The notes: generated by a model not told the origin, from the sequence alone. Shown: positions 9,770-19,172, numbered from the stretch's first letter. The stretch is DNA of 64,000 nucleotides from Clostridiales bacterium (GCA_017480325.1 JAFVAY010000009.1:111114-175113), one strand, 5' to 3'. Numbers and translations: made by a program.

Positions 9770-10384
9770 TTACCTGTTCAAATCATCCAAGGTCAATCCG
9801 AAGGAAGGAACGAACTCTTCCATGAAGATCTTGACCTCAGGCAAATCTATCTTATCAATAGTTTGCTTTGTTGTCGCCATCGCCGAATCAAATTCCGTAT
9901 TACCGGCAAGTCTCTCTCTGACGCATTTGATGTAGGCAGCTATCTTGTCTGCGGCTTTAACAATACGCTTCTTAAGCTTTCCGTCCTCTCCGTCAAAGGA
10001 GGGAGACAGCAAAGACATATAATACTCCTGCATGTACGACGGCAGCTGTGAAGCAAGGCTCTGTGCCGCCTCATGCTCTACTTCCTTATACGCAGCCTTT
10101 AAGGTATCGTTCCTGTACTTAATGGGCGTCGGCATATCTCCGGTAATGATCTCGGTACAGTCGTGATAGAGTCCGTATGCCTCTATCTCCAGGGGATCAA
10201 CCTTGATAGAGGTCTTCCCTTCATCCACAAGATGGTTATGTATTATAGCCAGTGACTGAGCTATAACTGCTACATCGAAGCTGTGCTCCTTGATATTCTC
10301 ATATCGGCTGTTCCTCATAAGAGCCCAGCGATTAATATATTGCATCCTGTCAAGAAGAGCGTAGAAACCGTAATTATTCTCCAT
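9770..10384 (-). CDS. yfbR: 5'-deoxynucleotidase, HD superfamily
   Basis: Dephosphorylates deoxynucleoside 5'-monophosphates. The protein has the YfbR start (MENNYGFYALLDRMQYINRW), RYENIKEHSFDVA with the first metal histidine, and YHDCTEIITGDMPTPIKY with the HD pair. Length 204 is normal. It lies 11 bases after the dGTPase gene; together they form a nucleotide-pool pair placed directly behind a repair helicase. Confidence 0.9.
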   Translation of the reverse strand: MENNYGFYALLDRMQYINRWALMRNSRYENIKEHSFDVAVIAQSLAIIHNHLVDEGKTSIKVDPLEIEAYGLYHDCTEIITGDMPTPIKYRNDTLKAAYKEVEHEAAQSLASQLPSYMQEYYMSLLSPSFDGEDGKLKKRIVKAADKIAAYIKCVRERLAGNTEFDSAMATTKQTIDKIDLPEVKIFMEEFVPSFGLTLDDLNR

Positions 10385-10395
10385 AATCTCCTCCG

Positions 10396-11613
10396 TTATA
10401 CTCTGTAAAGCTCATCAAAGCAGGCATTCGCATAGGTATCGGTCATTCCGGCTATATAGTCAACAACCTTACGAACCGGAGGACACTCAGGCTGGGGATG
10501 CCTTATATAAAACTTCGCGAAGCTCTTAATGGCTTCATTATTAGATGCCTCTGCCTTCTCTATATCATCGAGGCTCTCCATGAATGCTTCAAAGATCGCT
10601 TCTATCTGAAGCTTAACCATATTCTCATAGGTCTTGATCTTAGGGGCCAGATATATCTCATTAAGATTGGCATTAAGATACTCGTTCATTGCCTCGAAGT
10701 TCTCGCGGGACATACATATCTCATCCTTGTTGAGACTGTTATGAACGATATCTCCTACAAGGATATTAATGATCTCGGAATTAGTCGTTCCGAGCCTTCG
10801 TGCCGCCTCTGAGCTTACGAAGTCGTTTCCTCCTATAATTCCGGCTCTTCTTGCATCCTCTATATCTCTTCCCACATAAGCGATCTTATCTGCAAATCTC
10901 ACAACACATCCCTCGAGAGTGGACGGACGTGTCCTGTCCTTCTCAGGCTTATCGGACACCTCTTTCTCGGTCTTCTCTCTGTAAGGAGTAAGGCTGAATT
11001 CATCGTAGGTCTCACCGCAGTGAGATACGATACCGTCTCTTACTTCGAAGGTAAGGTTAAGTCCGTACTGTCCGGGTCTGTGCTCCTCAAGAACATCCAA
11101 GACTCTCAGGCTATGTACCTCGTGCTCGAAGTAAAGACTCGGATCAACAGACTTTATGCAACGATTGAGGACTCTCTCTCCGGTATGGCCGTAGGGTGAA
11201 TGGCCGATATCATGTCCTAAAGCGATAGCCTGAATAAGATCTATGTTAAGGTTAAGCGCACGTCCGATTATCGTAGAAATGTAATTAACATAAATAACGT
11301 GCTCGATCCTTGAGCATATGTGATCATTAACGGGATTAAAGAAAACTTGTGTCTTATGGCGAAGCCTTCTGAAGGACTGGGAGAAAATTATCCTTCCTAA
11401 GTCTCTCTCATAAGGACTTCTGATGGTGCAGGGTTCCTCCGGCACCTTACGGCCTCGGGACTTCTCTGTTCTCATGGCAAAGGGAGACAGATTCTTCTCA
11501 CGCTCATTACGGATCAGCTCGATCTCCCTGGCATCTCTATAGTTATCGATCAGATGAGGCTCTGACGGAATATTACCCAGTTCATCACCGAATATATCAA
11601 ACAGACTGTCCAT
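10396..11613 (-). CDS. dgt: dGTP triphosphohydrolase-like HD protein
   Basis: Hydrolyses dGTP (or other dNTPs) to deoxynucleoside and triphosphate. Seen: RSPYERDLGRIIFSQSFRRLRHKTQVF, the first metal ligand in SRIEHVIYV, and GHDIGHSPYGHTGE with the HD pair. C-terminal RHPQPECPPVRKVVDYIAGMTD is also typical of the family. The 405-residue length fits the shorter bacterial dGTPase class. It starts one base after the pcrA stop and is followed by yfbR, so expression is coupled to the helicase. Confidence 0.92.
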   Translation of the reverse strand: MDSLFDIFGDELGNIPSEPHLIDNYRDAREIELIRNEREKNLSPFAMRTEKSRGRKVPEEPCTIRSPYERDLGRIIFSQSFRRLRHKTQVFFNPVNDHICSRIEHVIYVNYISTIIGRALNLNIDLIQAIALGHDIGHSPYGHTGERVLNRCIKSVDPSLYFEHEVHSLRVLDVLEEHRPGQYGLNLTFEVRDGIVSHCGETYDEFSLTPYREKTEKEVSDKPEKDRTRPSTLEGCVVRFADKIAYVGRDIEDARRAGIIGGNDFVSSEAARRLGTTNSEIINILVGDIVHNSLNKDEICMSRENFEAMNEYLNANLNEIYLAPKIKTYENMVKLQIEAIFEAFMESLDDIEKAEASNNEAIKSFAKFYIRHPQPECPPVRKVVDYIAGMTDTYANACFDELYRV

Positions 11614-11614
11614 A

Positions 11615-14044
11615 TCATATCCTCCTCTTAAGTCCTGCAGTATTAGCGAGCATATTCTTCTTCATTCCGTCAAAGTCAACGGTAACAAGGGCATCTCCGG
11701 CTACGGGCTCCACCTTGATGATGACCCCTTCGCCAAATCTGGCGTGAACCACCTCCATACCGGGCTTAAGCTCTGAGCCTTTAAGGCCGTCCTTAGAAGA
11801 CGACTGCTTCATGAATGAGGATTTAAGCGCACTTGAGATCTCCTTACGAGCCTGCTCCCTGTAGTTCGGAGTAGCATTCTTGGAAGCATCCTCAGAGCCT
11901 ACGGTCCTAGCACCTCCGATCTTATACAGATGCTCCGGCTTTATCTCCTTAAGAAACCTCGAGGGTGCGTAGCACTGCGTCTGTCCGAAGAGCATCCTCT
12001 GTCTCGTGAGCACGATAAAAAGATTCCTCTTGGCCCTTGTAATAGCCACATACATGAGGCGCCTTTCCTCCTCGAGATCACGGGAGTCGCTTATCGACTT
12101 GTAGCTTGGGAAAATCCCGTCCTCGACTCCTATAATAAACACCGCATCGAATTCGAGTCCCTTGGCGCTGTGCACGGTCATGAGCTTAACAAAGTCATCA
12201 CCCTCATCATATTCATCACCGGCTGAATAAAGCGCCGCATTCTCAAGATATATCGCCAACAGACCGGCGAGTGTATCCGAAGTCTTAATCTCTGCTTCGA
12301 GGAACTCATCATCGGGATCTTCGATCTCAGGTGTTCCGCCTTCCCCGGGAGCAGTCCTGTGAGTCTTCTCAAATTCACTCGCTTCAGACAGAAGCTCCTT
12401 CAGATTCTCGACCCGGTCAGTAACCTCACCCTTCTTCTCCCTCTGATCTATGATCTCCTGTATCATGCCAGAATCGGTCTCGACCAGATCAACATAATCC
12501 TTGAAGCTCATATCCTCCAGGAGGTTATCTCTGAATCTGTTGATCAGAGAAGTAAACTCCGTAAGCTTACCGCTTGATCTTTGAAGTTCGGCATAATGCG
12601 CGCTGTTCTCACATATCTCGAACATGGAAGTATTATTATCCTGAGCAAGCTGTCTGACTTTATCGATAGTAGTATCGCCGATACCTCTTCTGGGAACATT
12701 TATGATCCTCTCCAATGCCAGATCGTCATGATCGTCATTGATGATCCTCAGATATGCGATTACATCCTTGATCTCCTTACGATCATAAAATCGCATACCG
12801 CCGTAGACCTTGAAGGGTATTTGCTTCTCTCTCATCGCCGACTCTATCGAACGGCTTAACGCGTTTACTCTGTATAACACAGCACAATTCTTATAGGAAA
12901 GCCTGCCCTTATCCACCATCCTCTTAATGGTATCCGCAGTCCAACGGGCTTCGAGATTACCGTTATCAGCATTCATGACGATGATCTTATCGCCCTCTTC
13001 ACCTTCGGTCCTCAGCACCTTGCTTTTCCTGTGAGTATTGTTCGCGATTACCTCATTGGCAGCGTCAAGGATATTCTTGGTAGATCTGTAATTCTGCTCC
13101 AGCTTAATGACCTTGGCCCCCGGGAAGTCCTTCTCGAAGTTTAAGATCATCTGAACATCCGCACCTCTGAAGGCATAGATGGACTGATCATCATCACCAA
13201 CAACGCAGACATTACCGTGCTTCTTCCCCAGGAGCATAACGGCCTCATACTGAGGCTTGTTAGTATCCTGATACTCATCGACCATGATGTACTTGAATTT
13301 ATTCCTGTAAAACTCCGCGATCTCCTCATTACTTCTTAATAGCTTTACGAAGTTGATAAGAATATCGTCGAAGTCCATGGCATTGCTCTCGAGAAGCTTA
13401 CGATCATAAGACTTATACACTTGAGCGGCAAGCTTTCTGAAAGTATCGCTTCCGGCAAGCGCCTCGTACTCGCCATGACTTATCATGTGATTCTTGGAGT
13501 TAGTTATCTCATATAGAAACAAGCGCGGCTTATATGTCTTCTCTGATATCTCCAGAGCATCCATCACCTGCTTTACGATCTTGACCTGATCGTCGGTATC
13601 AAGGATGGTGAAGTTCTTGCCGTACCCGAGCTCCTCCGCATGTCGACGAAGTATCCTGGCGAAGATACTGTGAAAGGTACCGCACCATATGTTAGATGAC
13701 TTATCTCCGACCAGAGAATTAAGCCTCTCCTTCATCTCATTAGCGGCTTTATTCGTAAATGTAATTGCAAGAATAGATCCCGGCGCCACTCCGAATCTCT
13801 GCATCATATAGGCGATCCTGTAAGTGATCACACGGGTCTTCCCGGATCCTGCACCTGCTAGTATCAGCAGAGGACCGTCAAGGTGCGTCACCGCCTCCTG
13901 CTGCTCGTCATTAAGATCATCAAGAAGCGCTTCGGCACTTCTTATGCTGTCATCTTTCTCCAATTCCTCGTCATAAAGCGAGCTGAGCTCGTCCAGAAGA
14001 TCGAGCTCTCCATCGTTCATAAAGTCAGACACATCTCTCTCCAT
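11615..14044 (-). CDS. pcrA: ATP-dependent DNA helicase PcrA/UvrD
   Basis: 3'-5' superfamily 1 helicase for repair and replication-transcription conflict handling. Walker A AGAGSGKT is at residues ~63-70, with Walker B VDEYQDTN, GDDDQSIYAFRGAD, and VHSAKGLEFDAVF further on. The C-terminal basic region and Tudor-like end (GMEVVHARFGEGVI) match PcrA. I start at ATG 14044 because the in-frame ATG at 14098 lies inside the apparent promoter (-10 TATAAT at about 14074). An acidic N-terminal extension of ~45 residues precedes the Q-motif and is unusual. It is the first gene of the long operon. Confidence 0.93.
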   Translation of the reverse strand: MERDVSDFMNDGELDLLDELSSLYDEELEKDDSIRSAEALLDDLNDEQQEAVTHLDGPLLILAGAGSGKTRVITYRIAYMMQRFGVAPGSILAITFTNKAANEMKERLNSLVGDKSSNIWCGTFHSIFARILRRHAEELGYGKNFTILDTDDQVKIVKQVMDALEISEKTYKPRLFLYEITNSKNHMISHGEYEALAGSDTFRKLAAQVYKSYDRKLLESNAMDFDDILINFVKLLRSNEEIAEFYRNKFKYIMVDEYQDTNKPQYEAVMLLGKKHGNVCVVGDDDQSIYAFRGADVQMILNFEKDFPGAKVIKLEQNYRSTKNILDAANEVIANNTHRKSKVLRTEGEEGDKIIVMNADNGNLEARWTADTIKRMVDKGRLSYKNCAVLYRVNALSRSIESAMREKQIPFKVYGGMRFYDRKEIKDVIAYLRIINDDHDDLALERIINVPRRGIGDTTIDKVRQLAQDNNTSMFEICENSAHYAELQRSSGKLTEFTSLINRFRDNLLEDMSFKDYVDLVETDSGMIQEIIDQREKKGEVTDRVENLKELLSEASEFEKTHRTAPGEGGTPEIEDPDDEFLEAEIKTSDTLAGLLAIYLENAALYSAGDEYDEGDDFVKLMTVHSAKGLEFDAVFIIGVEDGIFPSYKSISDSRDLEEERRLMYVAITRAKRNLFIVLTRQRMLFGQTQCYAPSRFLKEIKPEHLYKIGGARTVGSEDASKNATPNYREQARKEISSALKSSFMKQSSSKDGLKGSELKPGMEVVHARFGEGVIIKVEPVAGDALVTVDFDGMKKNMLANTAGLKRRI

Positions 14045-14069
14045 CAGTTCGATCACTATAATTTTTAAA

Positions 14070-14098
14070 TTATTATAGCAGAAAGAGTGTTCCAACAA
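14070..14098 (-). promoter_or_regulatory. Promoter of the pcrA-to-carB operon
   Basis: On the minus strand a -35-like TTTTGT/TTTGTT is followed after 16-17 bases by TATAAT. It lies about 25-30 bases upstream of the preferred pcrA start and is the only good promoter I see before the tightly packed run of minus-strand genes reaching carB. The -35 is weak. Confidence 0.5.
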
Positions 14099-14114
14099 AA
14101 GAACATTTATTCGT

Positions 14115-14624
14115 TTAAGAGAAAGTACCTCGTATCTTCTTTACTGCCGGGATCACGGAAACCGGGATAAAAATAACTATGGCTGCCACACCCTGAATAA
14201 GGTTAAAGAACAATGAACCTGCTGCAGCCTGCCAGCCGTACATGAAGGGTAAAGACTCGAAGATAAAGTACCCAGCGATCATTATAACCTCGGCTATAAC
14301 ACCTGTAAGAAGCTTACGGGAGATCTTGATCTCATCTCCTTTTCGAAGGAGAAGTCCTGCAACGTAGCCCATGGCTCCCTTGATGATAAATGTCGGGATG
14401 ATGTACTGAGCGTAGCCTGCGATAAGATCCGACAGGGCAGAACCGATGGCCGCAGGCAGAAGCGCGAAGGGACCGAGGATGAAGGATGCTATCAGAATAA
14501 CCGCATCACCAAGATTAATATAGCCGATTGCCGTGGGGATCCTAAGCTGTGTTCCCACGAACACGAATGCCGCGATAAGTCCCGCGAACGCCAATTTTCT
14601 AAGCTTTGTAACATTGTTACTCAT
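14115..14624 (-). CDS. ECF transporter substrate-binding (S) component
   Basis: Integral membrane S component of an energy-coupling-factor vitamin importer. The start MSNNVTKLRKLAFAGLI has an AAGAGGTG site; in-frame residues upstream overlap the promoter. The protein is ~169 residues with five or six hydrophobic helices, and LRIPTAIGYINLGDAVIL plus FILGPFALLPAAIGSALSDLIAG are typical of the riboflavin/thiamine-type S family. No EcfA/EcfT genes are nearby, so it probably uses a shared module. The substrate is not determinable; no riboswitch is evident in the short leader. Confidence 0.85.
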   Translation of the reverse strand: MSNNVTKLRKLAFAGLIAAFVFVGTQLRIPTAIGYINLGDAVILIASFILGPFALLPAAIGSALSDLIAGYAQYIIPTFIIKGAMGYVAGLLLRKGDEIKISRKLLTGVIAEVIMIAGYFIFESLPFMYGWQAAAGSLFFNLIQGVAAIVIFIPVSVIPAVKKIRGTFS

Positions 14625-14661
14625 GTTATAAGCACCTCTTTTCCTACTCTTTTGATAGGTG

Positions 14662-14690
14662 ATTATAGTTATCCGCACCACCGAAGTCAA
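14662..14690 (-). promoter_or_regulatory. Promoter of the ECF S-component gene
   Basis: Near-consensus housekeeping promoter on the minus strand: TTGACT at 14685-14690, a 17-base spacer and TATAAT at 14662-14667. It lies just downstream of the ackA terminator and 38 bases before the start codon. Confidence 0.85.
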
Positions 14691-14692
14691 CG

Positions 14693-14718
14693 AAAAACCG
14701 GCAGGAAATCCCGCCGGT
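14693..14718 (-). terminator. Intrinsic terminator of pta-ackA
   Basis: On the minus strand ACCGGCGGGA pairs with TCCTGCCGGT (ten pairs, one G-T) around a TT loop and is followed by a run of T. It separates ackA from the next promoter. Confidence 0.85.
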
Positions 14719-14746
14719 CATTATACATAAAATTTATTACCGGTTA

Positions 14747-15946
14747 TCAGCCTTTTACGAGAGCCTCGGTCTCCTTGGCGATAGCGAGCTCCTCGTTGGT
14801 AGGAATAACACATACAGTAACCTTTGATCCGGGCTTACTGATGATAGCTTCCTGACCGCGCAGCCCATTGTTCTTCTCCTCATCGAACTCTACGCCCAGG
14901 AACTCGAGATCCTTACACATAGCAGCACGCATCGTGTCAGTGTTCTCACCGATTCCGGCTGTGAAGACGATTACATCTACGCCACCTAATGCAGCTGCAT
15001 AGGAACCAATGATCTTCTTGCCCTGATAAGCGAACATCTCAAGTGCGAGATGAGCTCTCTCATTACCTTCGCTCTCAGCCTTTGCGAGATCTCTGAAATC
15101 TGAAGAAACGCCGGAAACTCCCTGAACACCGCTCTTCTTGTTAAGAAGCGTATCCATCTCATCCGGCTCAAGACCTTCTCTTTGCATAAGAAAAGGAACG
15201 ATAGCAGGGTCGATATCACCGGTTCTTGTTCCCATGCAGATACCTGCAAGCGGAGTAAGACCCATGGAAGTATCCTGGCACTTGCCGTCCTTAACCGCTG
15301 CAAAAGAAGAACCGTTACCTAGGTGGCATGTGATAATCTTCAGATCTTCGTAAGGCTTACCGAGGAACTCGGCAACACGACGGCTTACATATCTATGGGA
15401 TGTGCCGTGGAAACCGTAACGGCGAATGTCGTACTTCTCAGAGATCTCATAAGGGAGCGCATACGTATATGCCTTCGGGGGCATTGTCATGTGGAAAGCC
15501 GTATCGAATACTGCTACTTGAGGAGTACCTGCAGGAAGAACATCCTCGCACGCCTCGATACCGATAAGGTTAGCGGGGTTATGCAGAGGTCCTAAGGGGA
15601 AGCACTTCTTTATAACAGCCTTAACATCATCGTTAACGATAACGGAATCGCTGTAGTACTTACCGCCGTGGAGAACTCTGTGTCCTACAGCTGCGATCTC
15701 GGATACGTCGGAGATTACTCCGTGATCCTTGTCAACAAGAGCATCGAGGATCATTCTTACCGCGACCTTGTGGTCAGGCATCGATGCCTCGACAACATAC
15801 TCATCCTTGCCGGCGGGCTTATATGTAAGCTTACCGTCGATACCGATTCTCTCGGCATTACCCTTGGCAAGCACGTCACCCGTATCGATGTCGAAAAGCT
15901 GGAACTTCGCAGAAGAGCTTCCGCAGTTGATTACCAAAATCTTCAT
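14747..15946 (-). CDS. ackA: Acetate kinase
   Basis: Converts acetyl phosphate and ADP to acetate and ATP, the substrate-level ATP step of acetate fermentation. N-terminal MKILVINCGSSSAKFQLFD, AVGHRVLHGG, TCHLGNGSSFAAV and MGTRTGDIDPAIVPFL are signature blocks. Length 399 is normal. An AAGGAGT site precedes the ATG. It lies 30 bases behind pta, the standard pta-ackA operon. Confidence 0.97.
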   Translation of the reverse strand: MKILVINCGSSSAKFQLFDIDTGDVLAKGNAERIGIDGKLTYKPAGKDEYVVEASMPDHKVAVRMILDALVDKDHGVISDVSEIAAVGHRVLHGGKYYSDSVIVNDDVKAVIKKCFPLGPLHNPANLIGIEACEDVLPAGTPQVAVFDTAFHMTMPPKAYTYALPYEISEKYDIRRYGFHGTSHRYVSRRVAEFLGKPYEDLKIITCHLGNGSSFAAVKDGKCQDTSMGLTPLAGICMGTRTGDIDPAIVPFLMQREGLEPDEMDTLLNKKSGVQGVSGVSSDFRDLAKAESEGNERAHLALEMFAYQGKKIIGSYAAALGGVDVIVFTAGIGENTDTMRAAMCKDLEFLGVEFDEEKNNGLRGQEAIISKPGSKVTVCVIPTNEELAIAKETEALVKG

Positions 15947-15976
15947 AGTATATTTACTCCTTAAAATTGATCGTTA

Positions 15977-17068
15977 TTATGCGTCGTAGGCCTGTGCCTG
16001 AACTGCAGTCATGGCAACGGTTCCTACGATATCGTCTGCGTAACAGCCTCTTGAAAGATCGTTAACAGGCATAGACAGTCCCTGAAGGATAGGGCCGTAA
16101 GCGTTTGCTTTCGCAAGTCTTTGAACCAGCTTATAGCCGATGTTGCCTGCCTCAAGAGAAGGGAACACCAAAGTGTTGGCGTGGCCTGCAACCTTGCTGT
16201 CGGGAGCCTTGAGGGCACCTACGGACTCAACGAGCGCCGCATCGAGCTGAAGCTCGCCGTCAACCGTAAGCTCAGGATACTTCTCGTGAGCAATCTTAAC
16301 TGCCTCTGCTACCTTGGTAACGTCGTCATGCTTAGCAGAACCCATTGTTGAATAGGAGAGCATAGCAACTTTAGCAGGCTTCCCTACAAACTGCTCGAAG
16401 GACTCAGCGGAAACCTTGGCGATCTCGGCAAGCTTCGGAGAATCAAAATCAGTATTAACAGCGCAGTCTGCGAAGACGAACAAACCATTCTCTCCGAGGC
16501 CACAATCGGGTACTTCCATAAGGAAGAAACCGGAAACAGAAGAAACGCCCTTCTTCATCTTTAATAACTGAAGAGCAGGGCGAATTGTATTACCTGTAGA
16601 ATGGCATGCACCGGAGACGGCACCGTCAGCGTCACCGCACTTACACATAAGGCATGCGTAGTACATATAATCAGACTCCATCATCTGCTGAGCTTTCTCG
16701 GAAGTTATGCCCTTCTTCTTGGCAGCTTCTACAGCGGCTTCAGTCTCCTCAGCCGAAAGCCCTTTCTTCTCAGCCTTTGCCTTAGCAGCGGCAACCATTG
16801 TATCAACGCCTCGAAGCTCGATGAACTTATCAAGATACTTCTGCTTGTTAGGGTCATTGAAAGGATCAACTATGGTAGCGCCTGTAAGATCGAATCCTGC
16901 ACCGTTCTTCTCTATCTCCTCAGGTGTTCCGATTATGATGAGATTAGCGATACCCTCTTTCAGTATCTTCTCCGCTGCCTCGAAGGTCCTCTTGTCCATA
17001 GACTCGGGAAGCACGATAGTCTTCATGTCAGCCTTAGCTTTTGCCTTGATCTCGTCGATAAATGCCAT
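15977..17068 (-). CDS. pta: Phosphate acetyltransferase
   Basis: Forms acetyl phosphate from acetyl-CoA, feeding AckA. MKTIVLPESMDKRTFEAAEKI at the start, DGAVSGACHSTGNTIRPALQ and AMLSYSTMGSAKHDDVTKV are typical of the short (class I) Pta. At 363 residues it is ~30 longer than usual, because of a Lys/Glu/Ala-rich helical insert at ~residues 95-125. A TAGGAG site precedes the ATG. The organism is therefore expected to excrete acetate. Confidence 0.95.
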   Translation of the reverse strand: MAFIDEIKAKAKADMKTIVLPESMDKRTFEAAEKILKEGIANLIIIGTPEEIEKNGAGFDLTGATIVDPFNDPNKQKYLDKFIELRGVDTMVAAAKAKAEKKGLSAEETEAAVEAAKKKGITSEKAQQMMESDYMYYACLMCKCGDADGAVSGACHSTGNTIRPALQLLKMKKGVSSVSGFFLMEVPDCGLGENGLFVFADCAVNTDFDSPKLAEIAKVSAESFEQFVGKPAKVAMLSYSTMGSAKHDDVTKVAEAVKIAHEKYPELTVDGELQLDAALVESVGALKAPDSKVAGHANTLVFPSLEAGNIGYKLVQRLAKANAYGPILQGLSMPVNDLSRGCYADDIVGTVAMTAVQAQAYDA

Positions 17069-17107
17069 TGCCGTATATCTCCTATTCTTAATTATTTACA
17101 ACTTAAA

Positions 17108-17137
17108 ATTATAAACCTTTTATTTATGTAACGGCAA
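17108..17137 (-). promoter_or_regulatory. Promoter of pta-ackA
   Basis: Minus-strand TTGCCG at 17132-17137, an 18-base spacer and TATAAT at 17108-17113, about 40 bases before the pta ATG. The -35 overlaps the last codons of the upstream gene. Confidence 0.6.
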
Positions 17138-18341
17138 GGCAGACGAGAAGATTTTCGCGAGCGTAGAAGACAAATCTTCCCTCCTCCTCACGGAATATCA
17201 TGGACAGAGCCGGGCTGTTGGAATAAGTCGCGACTCTCATGCCTTCAAGTGCCACCGCGCTTCTATAAAGATCCATGTCGTCAAGCTCCAACGCGATAAG
17301 CATTATATCCGGGTAAATGTCTGTAGACTCTTGCCCGTCAGTCGTACCGGTGGAGTAAAAGTACTCGTTTCGAAGCGTCCCACCATTAAAGACCTGATTC
17401 TTGAGCCACGTGTAAGAGTCGGACGGAAGCTCGTTCACCTCGCTTAAGTGCCTCATGGTTATTACCGCTTCCTCAACATCCACTGCAGCAGCAATGTCAT
17501 GAGAATAGATGTATATGCCGTTCGAGTATGCATAGGCATAAAGGGGAATACCGGAACTTACCTTCGAATCCAGTACAAGTTGCAGATTGTTGTCGTAACT
17601 TCCCGCCGGCAGAAAACCGTTATTTTCCAGATTACGTATCAGCCTTAAGTTTACAGATGCTATCTGCACACCTTCTATTGAAGTATATTCAGTCTGCTGA
17701 GGCGTCGTCCCCTGTTCCAGCGTGGACAGTCCTCCCTGCGGCGTATCCACCGTGGAGAAGAAATCCCCCTGGTCATACATCGCTACACTTAAGGTCTCTT
17801 CCCTCATATTTCCTGCTTCATCGAAGAGGATATCCGTAAGTGAATTAATCTGCTCCAGGTCTTTGTTAGAACCGTATCTTGAATAGTAGCTTAAGTAGGC
17901 TTCAAGCCATGCTGAAAGTTCATAATTGGATTCCTGCTCAAAGTCATAATACGATAGCACCTGCTCCTTTAGCTTTAAAGCCGCGATACGGTCTCCGCTT
18001 CTAATGTACATCATAAGAAGTGCCGCCTGGTCCTCTAATCTGTAATCTTCTGACGATTCCGCGTCCTGGTAGGAAAGACGTCCTTCAATCATATACGATG
18101 ACGGAATCATAAGGCTGTCGCCATCCTTACCGAGCATCAGCTGCTTTGTTCTCATCCACAAATAATCCGATACAATTCCATTATCAGAGGCAATCTGCCG
18201 ATAGTCATAGTCTGCCGATGAGGCTTCGTTTAAAGTAATCTTAGACACACCGCCGTAGTACCTTTGATAGAGAAGATATCCCCCACCAAGTATCAAAGCA
18301 GCCGCGGTGGCGATTATTGCAATTTTTATCGGTTTATTCAT
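17124..18341 (-). CDS. Membrane-anchored protein of unknown function, possibly (alpha/alpha) toroid
   Basis: Not recognised with certainty. An N-terminal membrane helix (~residues 7-25, AIIATAAALILGGGYLL) is followed by a ~380-residue outer domain rich in helices with Tyr/Trp/Asp/Glu (SDYLWMRTKQLML, ...EDYRLEDQAALLMMYIRSG, SAWLEAYLSYYSRYG). The spacing resembles glycoside hydrolase family 8-like barrels, but no firm catalytic motif can be assigned. No signal peptidase site is evident, so it is probably tethered. It stands alone between pta and a 336-base non-coding stretch. Confidence 0.65.
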   Translation of the reverse strand: MNKPIKIAIIATAAALILGGGYLLYQRYYGGVSKITLNEASSADYDYRQIASDNGIVSDYLWMRTKQLMLGKDGDSLMIPSSYMIEGRLSYQDAESSEDYRLEDQAALLMMYIRSGDRIAALKLKEQVLSYYDFEQESNYELSAWLEAYLSYYSRYGSNKDLEQINSLTDILFDEAGNMREETLSVAMYDQGDFFSTVDTPQGGLSTLEQGTTPQQTEYTSIEGVQIASVNLRLIRNLENNGFLPAGSYDNNLQLVLDSKVSSGIPLYAYAYSNGIYIYSHDIAAAVDVEEAVITMRHLSEVNELPSDSYTWLKNQVFNGGTLRNEYFYSTGTTDGQESTDIYPDIMLIALELDDMDLYRSAVALEGMRVATYSNSPALSMIFREEEGRFVFYARENLLVCLAVT

Positions 18342-18677
18342 CCGTTCCTCTTATGATTAAGCTATCTGATTGATCCTTCATCATAGTGTAACACTCGAGG
18401 TTGTATTTGGGGACATTCGAGAAACCATTCGCAAAGACTTCAAAATATCGAACGATATTACGAATATGGCGCTAAATTCACGAAACCGTTCGTAAAAATT
18501 TCAATTTCACGAACGATTTTACGAATTTGCAGCAACTAAAAATCAGTTTTCAGACAAAGAAAATGATTCTGCATATACATCTAATTCGTCGAAGATATAA
18601 CATGGGGTATCATATGCATCTTTTGGCGCACTGATAGGATCGGATTATCTCCCCGGAAGGATCGCTCAATATTTCGA
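18342..18677 (-). other. Non-coding stretch with a decayed reading frame
   Basis: No intact gene. It contains two imperfect ~53-bp repeats (18415-18528, listed separately). A short stop-to-stop minus-strand frame near 18540-18650 reads ...SDPISAPKDAYDTP...SLSEN, protein-like and perhaps the tail of a lost gene. Confidence 0.4.
18415..18528. repeat. Two-copy imperfect 53-bp repeat with inverted sub-motifs
   Basis: Copy one starts at 18415 and copy two at 18476 (61 bases apart), with roughly 80% identity over 53 bases. Each contains CGAAACC-type, TTCG(T/C)AAA and ACGAA elements; TTCGTAAAA in copy two is answered by its complement TTTTACGAA about 18 bases later. It is non-coding and lies between two minus-strand genes. 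Confidence 0.7.
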
Positions 18678-19172
18678 CTAAAAATACAAACTGCCCGACA
18701 AGAATAATAAGATAACCGTGAAGCCTGCGTAAGCATATACGCTATAAGCCTTTGACTTCATAATAATAAACCAAAGAACAGAAAGAAGAATCACAAACCC
18801 CTCAATAATAAAAAATCCCAAAATTAGGCGTCGATGACCTTCCTGACTTGAAATCACACTATTTGTCTGATATTTGCTATAAGCGGTTCGGACGCTTTGT
18901 TCTTCTTGAACATAAGAAATCGGGATGCGTATTGTATCACCATCCTGATGGTAAGTGATCAGATCACCCCAAATCAAAGGATTAGAAATCCGAGTACCCT
19001 GAGGCAATGATATCCGCTCTGATTGGTAATCCGACTTAAGCGTAACCGTCCCTGTGTACAACATTCCGTCCGAATAACTTCGACTGTTGTTCTTTTCGAT
19101 AGGGGGAATCATCAGAGCGATCAGGATTATATTAATTGCCACAAGCAATATTTTTACGATCGATCTATTCAT
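18678..19172 (-). CDS. Small membrane protein of unknown function
   Basis: A 164-residue protein with an N-terminal hydrophobic helix (~residues 6-24), an extracytoplasmic beta-rich segment (~30-110) and two closely spaced helices at the C-terminus (~113-135, 142-160). No motif recognised. It lies 39 bases downstream of the lipoprotein gene on the same strand, so the two may be co-expressed at the cell surface. Confidence 0.6.
   Translation of the reverse strand: MNRSIVKILLVAINIILIALMIPPIEKNNSRSYSDGMLYTGTVTLKSDYQSERISLPQGTRISNPLIWGDLITYHQDGDTIRIPISYVQEEQSVRTAYSKYQTNSVISSQEGHRRLILGFFIIEGFVILLSVLWFIIMKSKAYSVYAYAGFTVILLFLSGSLYF

Noticed and set aside
14045..14098. Extended N-terminus of PcrA starting at 14098
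   Set aside because: That start lies within the predicted promoter and has no ribosome site; the extension has no family similarity.
14625..14690. Riboswitch upstream of the ECF S component
   Set aside because: The leader between promoter and start is only about 35 bases, too short for known vitamin riboswitches.
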